A stretch of DNA of 64,000 nt from Hordeum vulgare subsp. vulgare (GCF_904849725.1 NC_058520.1:320737186-320801185), one strand, 5' to 3'. Numbered from the stretch's first letter, positions 46,355-59,218 are shown. Made by a program: numbers and translations. Notes: a model not told the origin generated them from the letters alone.

Positions 46355-47841
46355 TGCTACCGCTTGAGCTTGCGTTGGTTTTTCCCTTGAAGAGGAAAGG
46401 GTGATGCAGCACAGTAGCAGTAAGTATTTCCCTCAGTTTTGTGAACCAAGGTATCAATCCAGTAGGAGTATCAAACCAAGTTTCCAAAGTACCTGCACAA
46501 AAACAGCAAACTTGCACCCAACGCTACAAAGGGGTTGTCAATCCCTGCACGATTGGTTGCAAAGTGAGATCTGAAGGTGAAAAGTGCAACAAAGTAAAAG
46601 TGTAAGGCCGAAAATATGATGTGTTCACTAGAGGCTTCTCTCAAAATAGCAAATATTACGATGGGTGAACGAATTACTGTGGAGCAATTGATAGAACCGC
46701 GCAAAGTGATGACGATATCTAAGGCAATGATCATACATATAGGCATCACGTCTGAGACAAGTAGACCGATACTATCTGCATCTACTACTATTACTCCACA
46801 CATCGACCGCTATCCAGCATGCATCTAGTGTATTGAGTTCATGACGAACGTAGTAACGCCTTAAGCAAGATGACATGATGTAGAGGGATAAATTCATGCA
46901 ATAGATATAAACCCCATCTTTTTACCCTTGATGGCAACAACATGATGCGTGCCTCGCTACCCCTTCTGTCACTGGATGAGGTCACCGCACGGTATGAACC
47001 CAAAACCAAGCACTTCTCCCATTGGAAGAATCATGGATCAAGTTCTCCAAACAAAACCCACAACTCGAAGAGAATTACAAGGATATGAAATCATGCATAT
47101 AAGAGATCAGCAGAAACTCAAATAAGATTCATAGATAATCTGATCATAAATCCACAATTCATCGGATCTCGACAAACACACCGCAAAAGAAGATTACATC
47201 GGATAGATCTCCATGAAGATCATGGAGAACTTTGTATTGAAGATCCAAGAGAGAGAAGAAGCAATCTAGCTACTAGCTATGGACCCTAAGGTCTATGGTG
47301 AACTACTCACGCATCAACGGAGAGGCAATGGTGTTGATGAAGAAGCCCTCCGTATCCGAATCCCCCCTCCGGCAGGGCACCAGAACGTGCCCCAGATGGG
47401 ATCTTGCGGAGAGAGAAGCTTGCGGCAGTGGAAAAGTATTTTCGTGGATCTCTCTCATGGTTTTGGATTTTTTGGAGATTTATAAGCGGAAGAAGTAGGG
47501 CAGACGAGCCACAGGGGGGCATAAGCCTGTTAGGCGCGGGCCCCCCTGGTCATGCCTAGGGGGCTTGTGGCCTCCCCTGGTGGACTCCGCCTTAGTTCTC
47601 ACGCCCCGTGTGTATCTTTTGTTCCGGAAAAAATCTTTTCGGAAGTTTTATTCCTCTTGGACTCCATTTAATATTCTCCTCTGAAAAGGGTCAAAAACAC
47701 GGAAAAAACAGGAACTCGCGCTTGGCACTGAGTTAATAAGTTAGTCCCAAAAAAGATATAAAAGGCATACAAAACATCCAAAGTTTGACAAGATAATAGC
47801 ATGGAACCATTAATAATTGTAGATACGTTGGAGAGGTATCA
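46355..47841 (-). repeat. Gypsy-C 5' LTR (1487 bp)
   Basis: Plus-strand ends are TGCTACCGCTTGAGC and GGAGAGGTATCA, followed by TSD GTTAG. Compared with the 3' LTR it lacks 23 bp near 46623 and has scattered substitutions. The high similarity indicates a fairly recent insertion. Confidence 0.9.
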
Positions 47842-48541
47842 GTTAGCTACCCCAAACCCATATCAAACACCTTCAGCCAGATTGGTCAAACAGCAACTAC
47901 CACTCTCTACGCCCACTCCCTCCTCATTAAACTCCTAGCACAGGCTGCTAGGACCACTCCTCAAATGCAGACGAGTTGCCCCTCTTTGGTTCCAAGCATG
48001 TAAGCCAAAATCACCAATTTAGCCTGTGATTCAAAGCTGACAGCATCTCCTAAAGCACTTCCCATTGAGCAGCAATGCATCTCTCGGCTCCTAACAGCCG
48101 AGGGGCATCTAAGCCAACCCCCGAACACGCCAGACAGGGCCAAACACGCTAGAGCATGCCAACATGTCGTGGCATGCCAAATCTGCGCTCTCGACACGCT
48201 ACACGGTGCACTCGAGGCAAAGGAGGCCAGCCCCGGCCGGTTCTCATCTCCCCTCGGTGTCTCTCCATGTCTCTGACAACCATCCAACTCAGGGCAGCCT
48301 TAGGGCCCCCTTATTTCCGTCTCTATTGACTCAGGCGACGCGTGCCTGCGCGTGCCCGATTCGGTCAGTAGGGCGCAGCCCCACAGCACGCCCGCACACA
48401 GGCCTCTCTCCCTCTCGTTGAGTCTCTCGAGTCTCAAAACACGTCCGTGAAACCGTGGTTTCGGTCCCGAGCTCTCTCCCCCTCTCTTGCAGTTGCGGTG
48501 AAACCACCGGTGCTCCCCCGCTTGGTGCACCATTGTTGGCC

Positions 48542-48549
48542 TATAAATA
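48542..48549 (+). promoter_or_regulatory. TATA box of the plus-strand X LTR
   Basis: TATAAATA centred in GGCCTATAAATAGGCC (48538-48553), a near-perfect palindrome. It is conserved at 3122-3137 in the other LTR. Confidence 0.72.
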
Positions 48550-50174
48550 GGCCCTCCCCCTTCACTCCAGCACCTCACCCCTCTCCTCCAGACACTCAAT
48601 CGAGCCCCTAGCCAATCCACTCGAGCAAGAAGAGCTCCGGTGCTCGAGATCGACCGAGGTACCACCGCTTTGGAGCTCCGTCGATCTCGGGTTACAGGCC
48701 AGCTTTCGTGCTCCTCTCACCTCGTTCGTGACCGCAGTGAGCTCGGGAAGCTTCTCCACATCTTCCCTGGGCTTTTTCCTGCCCGTAGCACCCATCTCCA
48801 CCACCACCCGAATCATCTCCGTCGCGGCCATGTCGTCACCAGTGACTCAGGACCTCCTCGTTGTTCCTTCGACCTCCGACAGGTAGGCGACGATGTCATT
48901 CCTCCTATCTCCTAGCCACGAGGGCATCGGAGCCGTCACCGGCGTTCCTCCCATCCCCTCTATCCACAGAAGGAAGACGACCCCGACAGGCATGGCCCAC
49001 CTATCGGTGGCCAGCCTCTCCCCCTCTCTCCTCTCTCTACCGCTGACCGCAAGGGCCCGCACGTCAGGTTTAAACCTGACGGCACGCGCACACCTGGGCT
49101 AGCTGGTTGGCTAACTAGCCGGTTGGCCAGTTGGGCCGGCTGAGCCACTGGCTGAGCCAGGCCAGGGGTTGAGCCCCTTTTTCTTTTTTCTTTAAATCTG
49201 ATTTAAATGATTTTTGCAAGATGGAATATCTAGTCAAATTTAAATATTTGTCCACCGCAATTCTACTCGAAGACCCCAGATACCTATCTGATCGAGGCAA
49301 GTAGCTCTTTGACCACGTCTGAGAAAATATTTTTATGCATGCCACATTGGTTACTCTAATCCGATGCATATAGTTAAGATTAATCGGTGCACCTCAGCAT
49401 GGTGTTTCCGATAGCTCCTGTGGAGCACTTGTGTTGGGCATGACCCTATCATCTATGAGGAGCACGCTGATAAAATGTTGAAAAGTAGACAGTAGTGCTA
49501 TGCATAGAAAGAGCATGAGCATGATGATGGTAACACGGAGTTGATATCAAAGGTTTTATGAAAACCCCATCGGGTGCCACTAATGCCCGAGGGTGATGAT
49601 GTTGAGTTGGATAGCCACTTGAGAAAGAAGTGGCATACCGGAAAGGTTTTGTGTGAGTGGTTTTGGAAATGGGATTAGATTTATGATGTGTCGACCACCT
49701 CAACCTTACATGTGCAACCAAGATACCCCTTTATGGGACGGGGCTTTGTTGATTACTTTGGTTGGTGCTAGCAAAGAGCCCGCATTACTAGTGGCGGGAG
49801 TGATATGTGGTCACTCTCGTGACAGGGTCGTACCAGGTAGGTCGACCATGCCATTTTTACGTGTTCTGGGCACACCATTGGTCCCCGCATGGATGATACG
49901 GTCTAGAGTTGGTGCTCGTAAGACATACATCATGTGGGATGGGTACCAATCGAATGGACTCTTTGTCTAGTGTCGTCAGGGGAAAGGCAATGATCGAGTA
50001 CTTACCTCGGGTATATTATATACCACGAGCCGTGGATGACACGAAAGTTTCCCGGATCTCGTAGGTACAACGTACAACCTCTGCAGAGTGTAAAACTATT
50101 TGAATAGTTGTGTCCATGGTCAAGGACAGTTGGGTAATCCTGCTTAAACTACGTCCAGTCGTTTCCGTATAAAC

Positions 50175-50183
50175 TGTGTGTGT

Positions 50184-50223
<40 letters not shown>
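50175..50223. repeat. (TG)n microsatellite in the X LTR
   Basis: About 24 TG units with one interruption (TCTG). It corresponds to the shorter (CA)n tract at 1191-1220 of the left X LTR. Confidence 0.93.
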
Positions 50224-50224
<1 letters not shown>

Positions 50225-50365
50225 CATAAGTGTTATCTAAAAGAGGTGATAAGATCAAGTTCGGTGACTTGGCGTATAGGGTGAACCCGAGGTGTTCAGC
50301 CTTGAGTGAATATGTTGATATATGTAACTTGTTCATATGATTACCATCTAGCTCATGATGCATAT

Positions 50366-52021
50366 TGATACGTCCCAAACGTATCTATAATTTCTGCTTG
50401 TTCCATGATCTTTTGGGTGACATTGTTACATCTTTTGCTACACTTTTATATCATTTTACACATATTTGGACTAACCTACTAACTCAATGCACCCAGTGCC
50501 AGTTTCTGTCTGCTAATGTCTTTTTTGCACGGGCTTTTACCCAATTTTTCGACGCCCAAAAAATTCAAGAAAAATATATTAAAAAAATCAGCGAAACAGA
50601 AGCTTCGGGATCACCGAAGGAGGGCCAGAGGGGGGCCATGGGCCTCCCAGGCGGCCTTCTGGCGCGGCCAGGCCCCAGGCCACGCCAGGAGGTTGCCTAG
50701 GTGGGCCCCACCTCGTCTGGTGCCCTCCTTTGGTCTATATTTAGTGTTCCGTGAGGAAACCCTCACACACTTTCTGGAATCGCGAATTTCTCCATCGCTC
50801 CGCCGCCGCAACACTTACGAGATCGGGAGCGTCAGAAGACCTCTTTCCGGCACCCTGTCGGAGGGAGGATTGACCACCGGGAGCTTCTCCACCGCCATGG
50901 ACGCCTCCCGAATGTGTCGTCAGTAGTTCCCCTTGGACCATGAGTCCATGACTAGTAGCTATGTGATGTATTCTCTCCAATCTCGTGCTTCAATGGTTAG
51001 TCCTTGTGAGCTGCCCTACATGATCAAGGCATCTACGTTATTCTCTTGCTATTGCTATGCTCGGTTTTTGGGATCCGATGGATTATGAGATTATGTTCAA
51101 ATTGTTATGAGTTATATACTTGATTATCCTTTTATATTGTGTTCCTTACTGATTCTTGCATGTTCTCCATTGCTTTTTATTGCTTTGGCCAAGTAGTAGA
51201 TCGTAACTCCAAGAGGGAGCGTTATGCATGATTGCGGGTTCAGGCCCCTCGATGTCTAGCTTGAGTGACAGAAACATGAGACTAGGGGATGTCCTTGTTG
51301 TCACCAGGGAGAAAACAACGGTGCTTGTGACCAAGGTTGTAAGGATTGTTTACCTTACGCATAGTTTGTTAATGGAGTTGTCCGTTGCTTTGAGTTTATA
51401 CTTTGGGTGGGTCTCGCAACTTAATACCGAAGATATGTTCTGGATAGATATCTCGAGGTGGATGATTAGTAAGTAGATGCTGATGAATAAGCGGTCTACT
51501 TGTCTCGGCGTATTTCCCATTACTATTGAACCTCTAACTATCAAGGAGCATAATTATCATTGCGGTGCGATCATAATTCTATCAATTTCCCAACTGTGAT
51601 TTGTTTACCCTAGCATAGTTGTTTATCATCTTTTGGGAGAGAGACATCACTAGTGAACGTCATGTGACTCCGGTCCATATCACCGTCATTGCTTACACCT
51701 CCACTATTTACCGCTTTCTTTACTTTTCCGTTGCAATCATTATTACCTTCCCACTTGTGTTTTGATCCTTTGGAAACTACAAGGCTGGAGAGATTGACAA
51801 CCTCTTTGTACTCGATGGGAGCAAAGTTATTTGTTGCGTGTGCAAGTCCACGTCTTCTGCTAGCGCCAGGGTGGAAGACACCTACTTGTTGAGCCTAGGA
51901 GTCCTCCTGGTTCGATAAACCTTACAGTCAACGTGTAAGGGAAATTTGCTGCTGACTACATCTCCACCTTCCACTTGGGGTCCAACGAGGGGCGAGAAGC
52001 ATATACATCACCTCGTCATCA
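50366..52021 (+). repeat. Gypsy-B 5' LTR (1656 bp)
   Basis: It begins TGATACGTCCCAAACG and ends CTCGTCATCA just before the leader and PBS. A TATA-like TATATTTA lies at 50736-50743. It matches 55922-57328 closely. The ORF at 50516-50926 is a chance frame within the LTR; its counterpart in the 3' LTR is not conserved in length. Confidence 0.87.
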
Positions 52022-52031
52022 AGCGAATTCC

Positions 52032-52049
52032 TGGCGCCGTTGTCGTGGA
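52032..52049 (+). other. Primer-binding site of Gypsy-B
   Basis: TGGCGCCGTTGTCGTGGA, ten bases after the LTR end. It has the same tRNA type as Gypsy-C, with differences in the distal half. Confidence 0.8.
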
Positions 52050-52256
52050 CTCCACTCTTCAAGATAGCGGAGTTGCACACTATCTTTTACCTTTGCTTTT
52101 TAGTCTTGTTAGTTTGCTTTTTAGTTTTTTCTTTAGAGTCCTATACCAAAAACCACAAAAAATTAGTTACTTTTATTTTAGTTGTCAAGCTTGTTAAGGT
52201 TTGATTCCTGGAAGGAATCGGAGGTCCTAGACTTCCATCAAAAGAATGGAGAAAAT

Positions 52257-52986
52257 ATGAAGGAAGCATGGGAAAGAATTTCTGAAGCACAAGAGAATTA
52301 TGCCTTGGATACCCATCAAAATTGTGCTTTGAAATTTTGATTGTGGTCTCTTTATATGGTGCAAACACTCTCTTGATATTATAGCTGAAGGAGATTTCTT
52401 AGAGTGTGATGAGGCAAGAGCTCTTGATATTATACATGTTCTATCTAATAATCTTGTTTATAATCATGGTTATGACACTATTATAGATAGACTTGCTACT
52501 ATTGAAGGGAAAATAGATGCTCTAGATTTAAGAGAAAGAGAGAAACCCATGGTTGATAAGGAGCAGATTTTGAAAATAGACGATGACTCGGAGCCTTTTG
52601 TTAGAATTAGCATCTCTAATCAAGACTTCCTTGCTTATTGTGATATTGGATCCATGGTTTCTACTATGCCAAAAGTTGTTTATGATTCTCTCTGGTTAGA
52701 CATGGAAACTTTTCAATCTTATCATGAACATGCTAATGGTGATATTTCTGAGATCCAGGGAAAGGTAAAACATGTCCAGGTTACATTTGCTAAAAGAAGT
52801 GCAACAATTGATTTCTTCATCATGGAGCCCAACAAAGGGAATGTAGTGCTTGGAAGGGACTTCCTCCGAGCCATGAGAGGCTTCATTGATTTAGGTAAAG
52901 GACACATATGCTTACGAGGAAAAGCAAACGGTATGTACCCATTCCCTAGGAAAAATGAGGATGAACTTGTTGATGATCCGTTTTAA
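52257..52986 (+). pseudogene. Gypsy-B shortened gag-protease, broken
   Basis: The ATG at 52257 opens MKEAWERISEAQENYALD..., a gag core start, interrupted by TGA and a frameshift near 52340-52360. From about 52365 another frame stays open to the stop at 52984-52986. After a helical stretch (ATIEGKIDALDLRERE) it goes directly into a retropepsin-like domain (PFVRISISNQDFLAYCDIGS; catalytic triplet DIG; later VVLGRDFLRAM). Compared with Gypsy-A, most of the capsid region and the Asn-rich linker are missing, so this is an internally reduced gag. No polymerase follows. Confidence 0.8.
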
Positions 52987-53072
52987 GGTCTTTACAATTC
53001 CGATAGCTTTGAAGAACTTTGATCCTCCTCCTTGCATTATGCCTAGCTCAAAGACATAAAGGAAAGCGCTTG

Positions 53073-53088
53073 TTGGGAGGCAACCCAA
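53073..53088 (+). other. Conserved stem-loop motif downstream of Gypsy-B ORF
   Basis: TTGGGAGGCAACCCAA, preceded by AGCGCTTG and about 85 bases after the stop. It is the same motif and relative place as in Gypsy-A and Gypsy-C. Confidence 0.65.
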
Positions 53089-55921
53089 TATGTTTTTACT
53101 TTCTGTTTTAGTGGTGTTGATGTGTGTTACTATTGTAGCAACATCATTGTATCTTTATTTTTAAGCTTTGTGCCAAGTTATAGCCTCCGATTGCAAGAAA
53201 GTTCAAAAATTGTGACATGCTGTTTAGAAACAGATTATGTGTGCTTAACGAAAAATCACCAGAAATACCAGATCATCTTTTTGATCTTAAATTTTTTGAC
53301 AGCATGCTCTATATAATTGTCTTTCTCGCATGTGTTCTGAGTTTTTTGATTTGAGTTGCAGAAGTGGCCCGAATAAATTATTTATTACACGTTGTTCTAT
53401 TTTTCACAGATTCTGCCATGTTTTGTGTTTTCATTGTTTTGCGAATCCTAAGCTTGCTTTTTATTTGCAAAAATCTTTTGGCATTCATGAGAAGCAGTAG
53501 CTTTTCATGATAATCTTTATTTCCAGCAGGTCTTGAATTATTTTATTAAGGAAACTAACTACTCTAATCAGCTTATGATGAGTTTTGTATGAAGGGAGTT
53601 TTCAAGTATTGCGATGGGAGAGATAATGAAAGAAGATAAAGGAGTGTCAAACGCTCAAGCTTGGGTATTCCCCCATGCACCCCAAGAAATACTCAAGGAT
53701 ACTCAAGCGTCTAAGCTTGGGGATGCCCCCGTGCATCCCCTTCTCTATCAACAATCCTCAGGTCGTCCATCCCCATACTATATTTTTATCACTTCATATG
53801 ATATGTGCTATGCTTGGAGTGTCTCACTATTTACTTTTTAGTTTGTTTTAGTTTTGCTTGCTGTTCATAACAAGTCGGAACCTAGCCTACCTTGTTTGGG
53901 AGAGAGACACGCCCCATTCCACTCTAGAACACAACATAGGTTTTCATGCTTATCCTTTTTGTGTGTTCTTCATCTTTTCATAGCTACTCTCATGCTTAGC
54001 TCTTAGCTTTCATGCTTATATTTTTAGGAGCTTTTACTTAGGTTGATTTTGGAACTCTCTTGAGTTATCATGCTTATCTTGTTTAGAGAGTTGGCTTGTT
54101 GCACTGAGTTGTGTGTCTTGCATAAGTAGGTAACTGAGGTTGCTATTTAAGTATAGTAGTAACTTGCAATAGTTTTGAGGTATTGATTTGAGTAATGTTT
54201 GGACTATTGGTGCCAAGATCTTGAGCCTATTAGTGATAGGTGACGTATTTTGGGAAATCCGTGTGTTTTTTAAAAACTAAAAATTAGTTGAGAACTCTAG
54301 CTACTAAATTGATCGCTAACCTCTCGATGGGTTGGAATATATAGAGTACCCTCACGTTACCATGAGTCGAGGATGCGCAAGGATAATCAAACCCCCAAAC
54401 ATTCCTCCTCGGGGTACTTGTCTCTTTGTCAATTTCCTAACTAGATAGATAGTTACCGATAATAAGTGTATGATTTCTTCGGACTAATGTGAGTATTTGA
54501 TTGTTGGCACTTCCACCATCCATATTTTGCTATCCTCTTCGGTACCGTGCATTGCCCTTTCTAACATTAAGAGTTGGTGCAAACTTCACCGGTGCATCCA
54601 AACCCATGACATGATACGCTCTGTCATACATAAGCCTCATTATATCTTTCCTCAAAACAGCCACCATACCTACCTATTAAGGCATTTCCATAGCCTTTCT
54701 GAGATACATTGCCATGTAACATCCATCATCTCATGACTTGATCCTCATGTCATACATGCTTTTGCTTGATCATAGAGCCGCATGCTAGTTGGGCCTTGCC
54801 CTCATTACTGCTACATGACGCGGTAGTATCATTGCATATCCTGCTACACTGGCAGAGGCATACATTTGCATACATCATGATAGTTTTAACTTGTCTTTAT
54901 ATTGAGTACTTCTCATAAAGTGTGATGATTTTTCTTTCTATTCATGTAAAATATAGAGTGTTGTCCTTAAGTGAGGAAAAGTTCCCAAAGAGGACAAACA
55001 AAAGATCCCAAAGAGGACAAATGAGAGACAAAAAGAAAGAGCCAAAGAGGCCATAATTTTTTTTAAAGAGAAAAATAAAAATAAATAAAAGAAATAAAAA
55101 GAGAGAAGGGGGCAACACTACTATTCCTTTTGAAAGATCCATACTCGTACTCCATTACTATATTGGTACTACATAGAGATTATCATTCATGCATAACTAT
55201 GTGGGGATTCTTACATCATAGAACTTGGTTTGCATATTCCAATGATGAGCCTCCTCAGATGAGCTCTAGGTCGTCATGAGCAAACAAGTTGGATGCACCC
55301 CCACTAGTTCCATTGGAGAGCTTACCTTAGCTCATATGTACACCCGTTGCATGGCAATCCCTACTCCTCACATCATATCTATCATTTGGCTTTCTCTTGC
55401 CTATGGTTGTCCTCAATGATGTGAGCCTTTCACACCTTTTTGTCTTCCTTCCCCATCATTATTATATTTGCCATCCTAAGTGCCAACATATCTTGCTTAC
55501 GCTCATCCATTGCATGAGTGCTCAAAATCGGAAGGGAGAGGATCATTTTGACTTGTGCCTAACAAGTGGTCTCGGGATGAGTCAAAATAAGATTCCAAAG
55601 GAGACTAAGTGTGAGGTTTAGTAGATTGAGTTCTCAATTAAAAATATATTTTATCTCTGAACCCATCTCCCACTTCTTGCATGCAAACACCATTTGGAGA
55701 CATTTGAGTCACGGACAGCGAGAGCTCTTGCACCTTTATGTTCTTACTTTGCTAAACTCAATACTAGATATAGACTCTTGCTTGTTATTGTCTTGATTTT
55801 AATTGCATATCTCACTTGCTTTACTTTGAAGTTCTTATATGTGTGTTAGCATGTCACCATAGAAATTATTGTGTTATCATTTATCTACTCGAGAACGAGC
55901 AGAAATTAAGCTTGGGGATGT
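53089..55921 (+). other. Gypsy-B 3' non-coding region with PPT
   Basis: About 2.8 kb without a supportable gene. PPT-like copies lie at 53655-53673 (CAAGCTTGGGTATTCCCCC) and 53711-53730 (CTAAGCTTGGGGATGCCCCC). The true PPT (AATTAAGCTTGGGGATGT, 55904-55921) adjoins the 3' LTR. An A-rich stretch lies at 55055-55105. Confidence 0.75.
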
Positions 55922-57328
55922 TGATACGTCCCAAACGTATCTATAATTTCTGCTTGTTCCATGATCTTTTGGGTGACATTGTCACATGTTTTGCTACACT
56001 TTTATATCATTTTACACATATTTGGACTAACCTACTAACTCGGTGCACCCAGTGCTAGTTTCTGTCTACTAATGTCTTTTTTTGCAGGGGCTTTTACCCA
56101 ATTTTCCGAAGCCCGAAAAAATCCAGAAAAATATAAAAAAATCAGCGAAACAGAAGCTTCACGATCACCAAAGGAGGACCAAAGGGGGGCCACGGGCCTC
56201 ATAGGGGGCCTGCTCGCGCGGCCAGGCCACGCGAGGAGGTCGCCTCGGTGGGCCCTACCTTATCTGGTGCCATCCTTTGGCCTATATTTAGTGTTCCATG
56301 AGGAAACCCTCGCAGACTTTCTAGAATCGCGAATTTCTCCATCGTTCCGACGTTGCAGCGCTTCTGAGATCGGGAGCGTCAAGGGACCTCTTCCCGGCAC
56401 CCTGTCGGAGGGAGGATTGACCTCCGGGAGCTTCTCCACCGCCATGGACGCCTCCCGGATGTGCCGTGAGTAGTTTCCCTTGGACCATGAGTCCATGACC
56501 AGTAGCTATGTGATGTCTTCTCTCCAATCTTGTGCTTCAATGGTTATTCCTTGTGAGCTGCCCTACATGATCAAGGCATCTATGTAATTCTCTTGCTATT
56601 GCTATGCTCGGGTTGTTGGGATCTGATGGATTATGAGATTATGTTCAGATTGTTATGAGTTATATATTTGATTATCCTTTTATATTATGTTCCTTAGTTA
56701 TTCTTGCATGTTCTCCGTTGCATTTTATTGCTTTGGCCAAGTAGTAGATCGTAACTCCAAGAGGGAGCGTTATGCATGATTGTGGGTTCGGTCCCCTCGA
56801 TGTCTAGCTTGAGTGATAGAAACATGAGACTAGGGGATGTGCTTGTTGTCACCAGGGAGAAAACAACGGTGCTTGTGACCAAGGCTGCAAGGATTGTTTA
56901 CCTTATGCATAGTTTGTTAATGGAGTTGTTCGTTGCTTTGAGTTTATACTTTGGGTGGGGCTCGCAACTTAATACCGGAGAGATGTTCTCGATAGATATC
57001 TCGAGGTGAATGATTAGTAAGTAGATGCTGATGAATAAACGGTCTACTTGTCTCGGCGTATTGCCCATTACTATTGAACCTCTAACTATCAAGGAGCATA
57101 ATTAGCATTGCGGTGCGATCATAATTCTGTCAATTTCCCAACTTTCATTTGTTTACCCTAGAATAGTTCTTTATCGTCTTTTGGGAGAGAGACATCACTA
57201 GTGAACGTCATGTGACTCCGATCCATATCACCATCATTGCTTACACCTCCACTATTTACCGCTTTCTTTACTTTTCCGTTGCAATCACTATTACCTTCCC
57301 GCTTGTGTTTTGATCCTTTGCGAACTAC
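55922..57328 (+). repeat. Gypsy-B 3' LTR, first 1407 bp
   Basis: It follows the PPT, begins TGATACGTCCCAAACG and is cut after CGAACTAC by the Angela-3 insertion. ACTAC (57324-57328) is the expected left TSD of Angela-3. The corresponding place in the 5' LTR is about 51785. Confidence 0.87.
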
Positions 57329-59166
57329 TGTTGGGGAACATCGCATGGGAAACAAAAAAAATCCTACGCACACGCAAAACTATCATGGTGATGTTCATCT
57401 ACGAGGGGGATTTCAGATCTACGTACCCTTGTAGATCGCACAACAAAAGCGTTAATAAACGCGGTTGATGTAGTGGAACATCCTCACGTCCCTCGATCCG
57501 CCCCGCGAACCATCCCACAAACTATCCCGCGATCCATCCCACGATCCGCTCCGATCTAGTGCCGAACGGACGCCACCTCCGCGTTCAGCACACGTACAGC
57601 TCGACGATGATCTCGGCCTTCTTGATCCAGTAAGAGAGATGGAGAGGTAGATGAGTTCTCCGGCAGCGTGACAGCGTTCCGGAGGTTGGTGGTGATCTAA
57701 TCTCAGCAGGGCTCCGCCCGAGCTCCGTAGAAACGCGATCTAGAGGAAAAACTGTGGAGGTATGTGGTCGGGCTGCCGTGGAAAAGTTGTCTCAAATCAG
57801 CCCTAAAACCTCCGTATATATAGGTGGGAGGGGAGGGGCCTTGCCTTGGGGCACAAGAGGCCCCAAGGGGTTCGGTCGAAGGGGGGGAGGAGGATTCCTC
57901 CTCCAATCCTAGTCCAACTAGGATTGAAAGGTGGAGTCCTTCCCTTCCTTCCCACTTCCCCTTTTTTTCTTTGATTTTCTTATCTCCTGCGCAGGGGCCT
58001 CTCTGGGCTTGCCTGCCAGCCCACTAAGGGCTGGTGCGGCACCCCTAAGGCCTATGGGCTTCCCCGGGGTGGGCTGCCCCCCCCCCCCCTCCCGTGAACA
58101 TCCGGAACCCATTCGTCATTCCCGATACATTCCCGGTAATTCCGAAAACCTTCCGGTAATCAAATGAGGTCATCCTATATATCAATCTTCGTCTCCGGAC
58201 CATTCCGGAAACCCTCGTGACGTCCGTGATCTCATCCGGGACTCCGAACAACATTCGGTAACCAACCATATAACTCAAATACGCATAAAACAACGTCGAA
58301 CCTTAAGTGTGCAGATCCTGCAGGTTCGAGAACTATGTAGACATGACCCGAGGGACTCCTCGGTCAATATCCAATAGTGGGACCTGGATGCCCATATTGG
58401 ATCCTACATATTCTACGAAGATCTTATCGTTTGAACCTCAGTGCCAAGGATTCATATAATCCCGTATGTCATTCCCTTTGTCCTTCGGTATGTTACTTGC
58501 CCGAGATTCGATCGTCAGTATCCGCATACCTATTTCAATCTCGTTTACCGGCAAGTCTCTTTACTCGTTCCGTAATACAAGATCCCGCAACTTACACTAA
58601 GTTACATTGCTTGCAAGGCTTGTGTGTGATGTTGTATTACCGAGTGGGCCCCGAGATACCTCTCCGTCACACGGAGTGACAAATCCCAGTCTTGATCCAT
58701 ACTAACTCAATAGACACCTTCGGAGATACCTGTAGAGCATCTTTATAGCCACCCAATTACGTTGTGACGGTTGATACACACAAAGCATTCCTCTGGTGTC
58801 AGTGAGTTATATGATCTCATGGTCATAGGAATAAATACTTGACACGCAGAAAACAATAGCAACAAAATGACACGATCAACATGCTACGTCTATTAGTTTG
58901 GGTCTGGTCCATCACATGATTCTCCCAATGATGTGATCCAGTTATCAAGCAACAACACCTTGTACATAGTCAGAAGACCCTGACTATCCTTGATCAACTG
59001 GCTAGCCAACTAGAGGCTTGCTAGGGACAGTGTTTTGTCTATGTATCCACACATGTATCTAAGTCTTCATTCAATACAATTGTAGCATGGATAATAAATG
59101 ATTATCTTGATACAGGAATTATAATAATAACTTATTTATCATTGCCTCTAGGGCATAATTCCAACA
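57329..59166 (-). repeat. Angela-3 3' LTR (1838 bp)
   Basis: Plus-strand ends are TGTTGGGGAACATCGC and GGGCATAATTCCAACA. TATA on the minus strand lies at 57815-57822. It contains about five degenerate 12-bp units (57487-57555) and a run of twelve C near 58078-58089. It is more diverged from Angela-1/2 LTRs than those are from each other upstream of the TATA box, suggesting another subfamily. Confidence 0.92.
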
Positions 59167-59218
59167 GTCTCCCACTTGCACTAGAGTCAATAATGTAGCC
59201 CTCACATCACCATGCGAA

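Larger units (their letters stand above)
41000..47841 (-). mobile_element. Gypsy-C: full-length, pol-less gypsy element, minus strand
   Basis: 6842 bp with two LTRs, PBS, PPT and perfect TSD GTTAG (40995-40999 and 47842-47846). It shares LTR termini and non-coding internal regions with Gypsy-A. Instead of gag-protease it has one ORF of unknown function (45315-46064). There is no RT, RNase H or integrase anywhere, so its movement must have relied on enzymes from elsewhere. Confidence 0.9.
47847..50365 (+). repeat. X-family 3' LTR, plus strand, third part
   Basis: It resumes after Gypsy-C and matches 1040-3682 in reverse: U3 end, TATA at 48542, GC-rich transcribed part to about 49180, AT-rich stretch, (TG)n, and sequence to 50365 where Gypsy-B starts. 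The last 0.5 kb of this LTR, present in the left copy (559-1040), must lie beyond the window. ORFs in the GC-rich part have no support. Confidence 0.85.
50366..57328 (+). mobile_element. Gypsy-B: pol-less gypsy element, plus strand, 3' LTR interrupted
   Basis: The 5' LTR (50366-52021), PBS, a reduced gag-protease ORF, a long 3' non-coding region, the PPT, and the first 1407 bp of the 3' LTR are visible. Angela-3 interrupts at 57329 and the rest lies beyond the window. The left flank is CATAT (50361-50365); the right TSD cannot be seen. Its LTR starts TGATACGTCCCAAACG, related to Gypsy-A/C but clearly a different family. No RT or integrase is present. Confidence 0.87.

Noticed and set aside
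50516..50926. 136-codon ORF in Gypsy-B 5' LTR
   Set aside because: It lies fully inside the LTR across the promoter. The equivalent frame in the 3' LTR (56072-56473) has indels and no domain.
58078..58089. Run of C as a functional G-quadruplex-type signal
   Set aside because: It is a single homopolymer in an LTR. Length is uncertain in such runs, and other Angela LTRs lack it.
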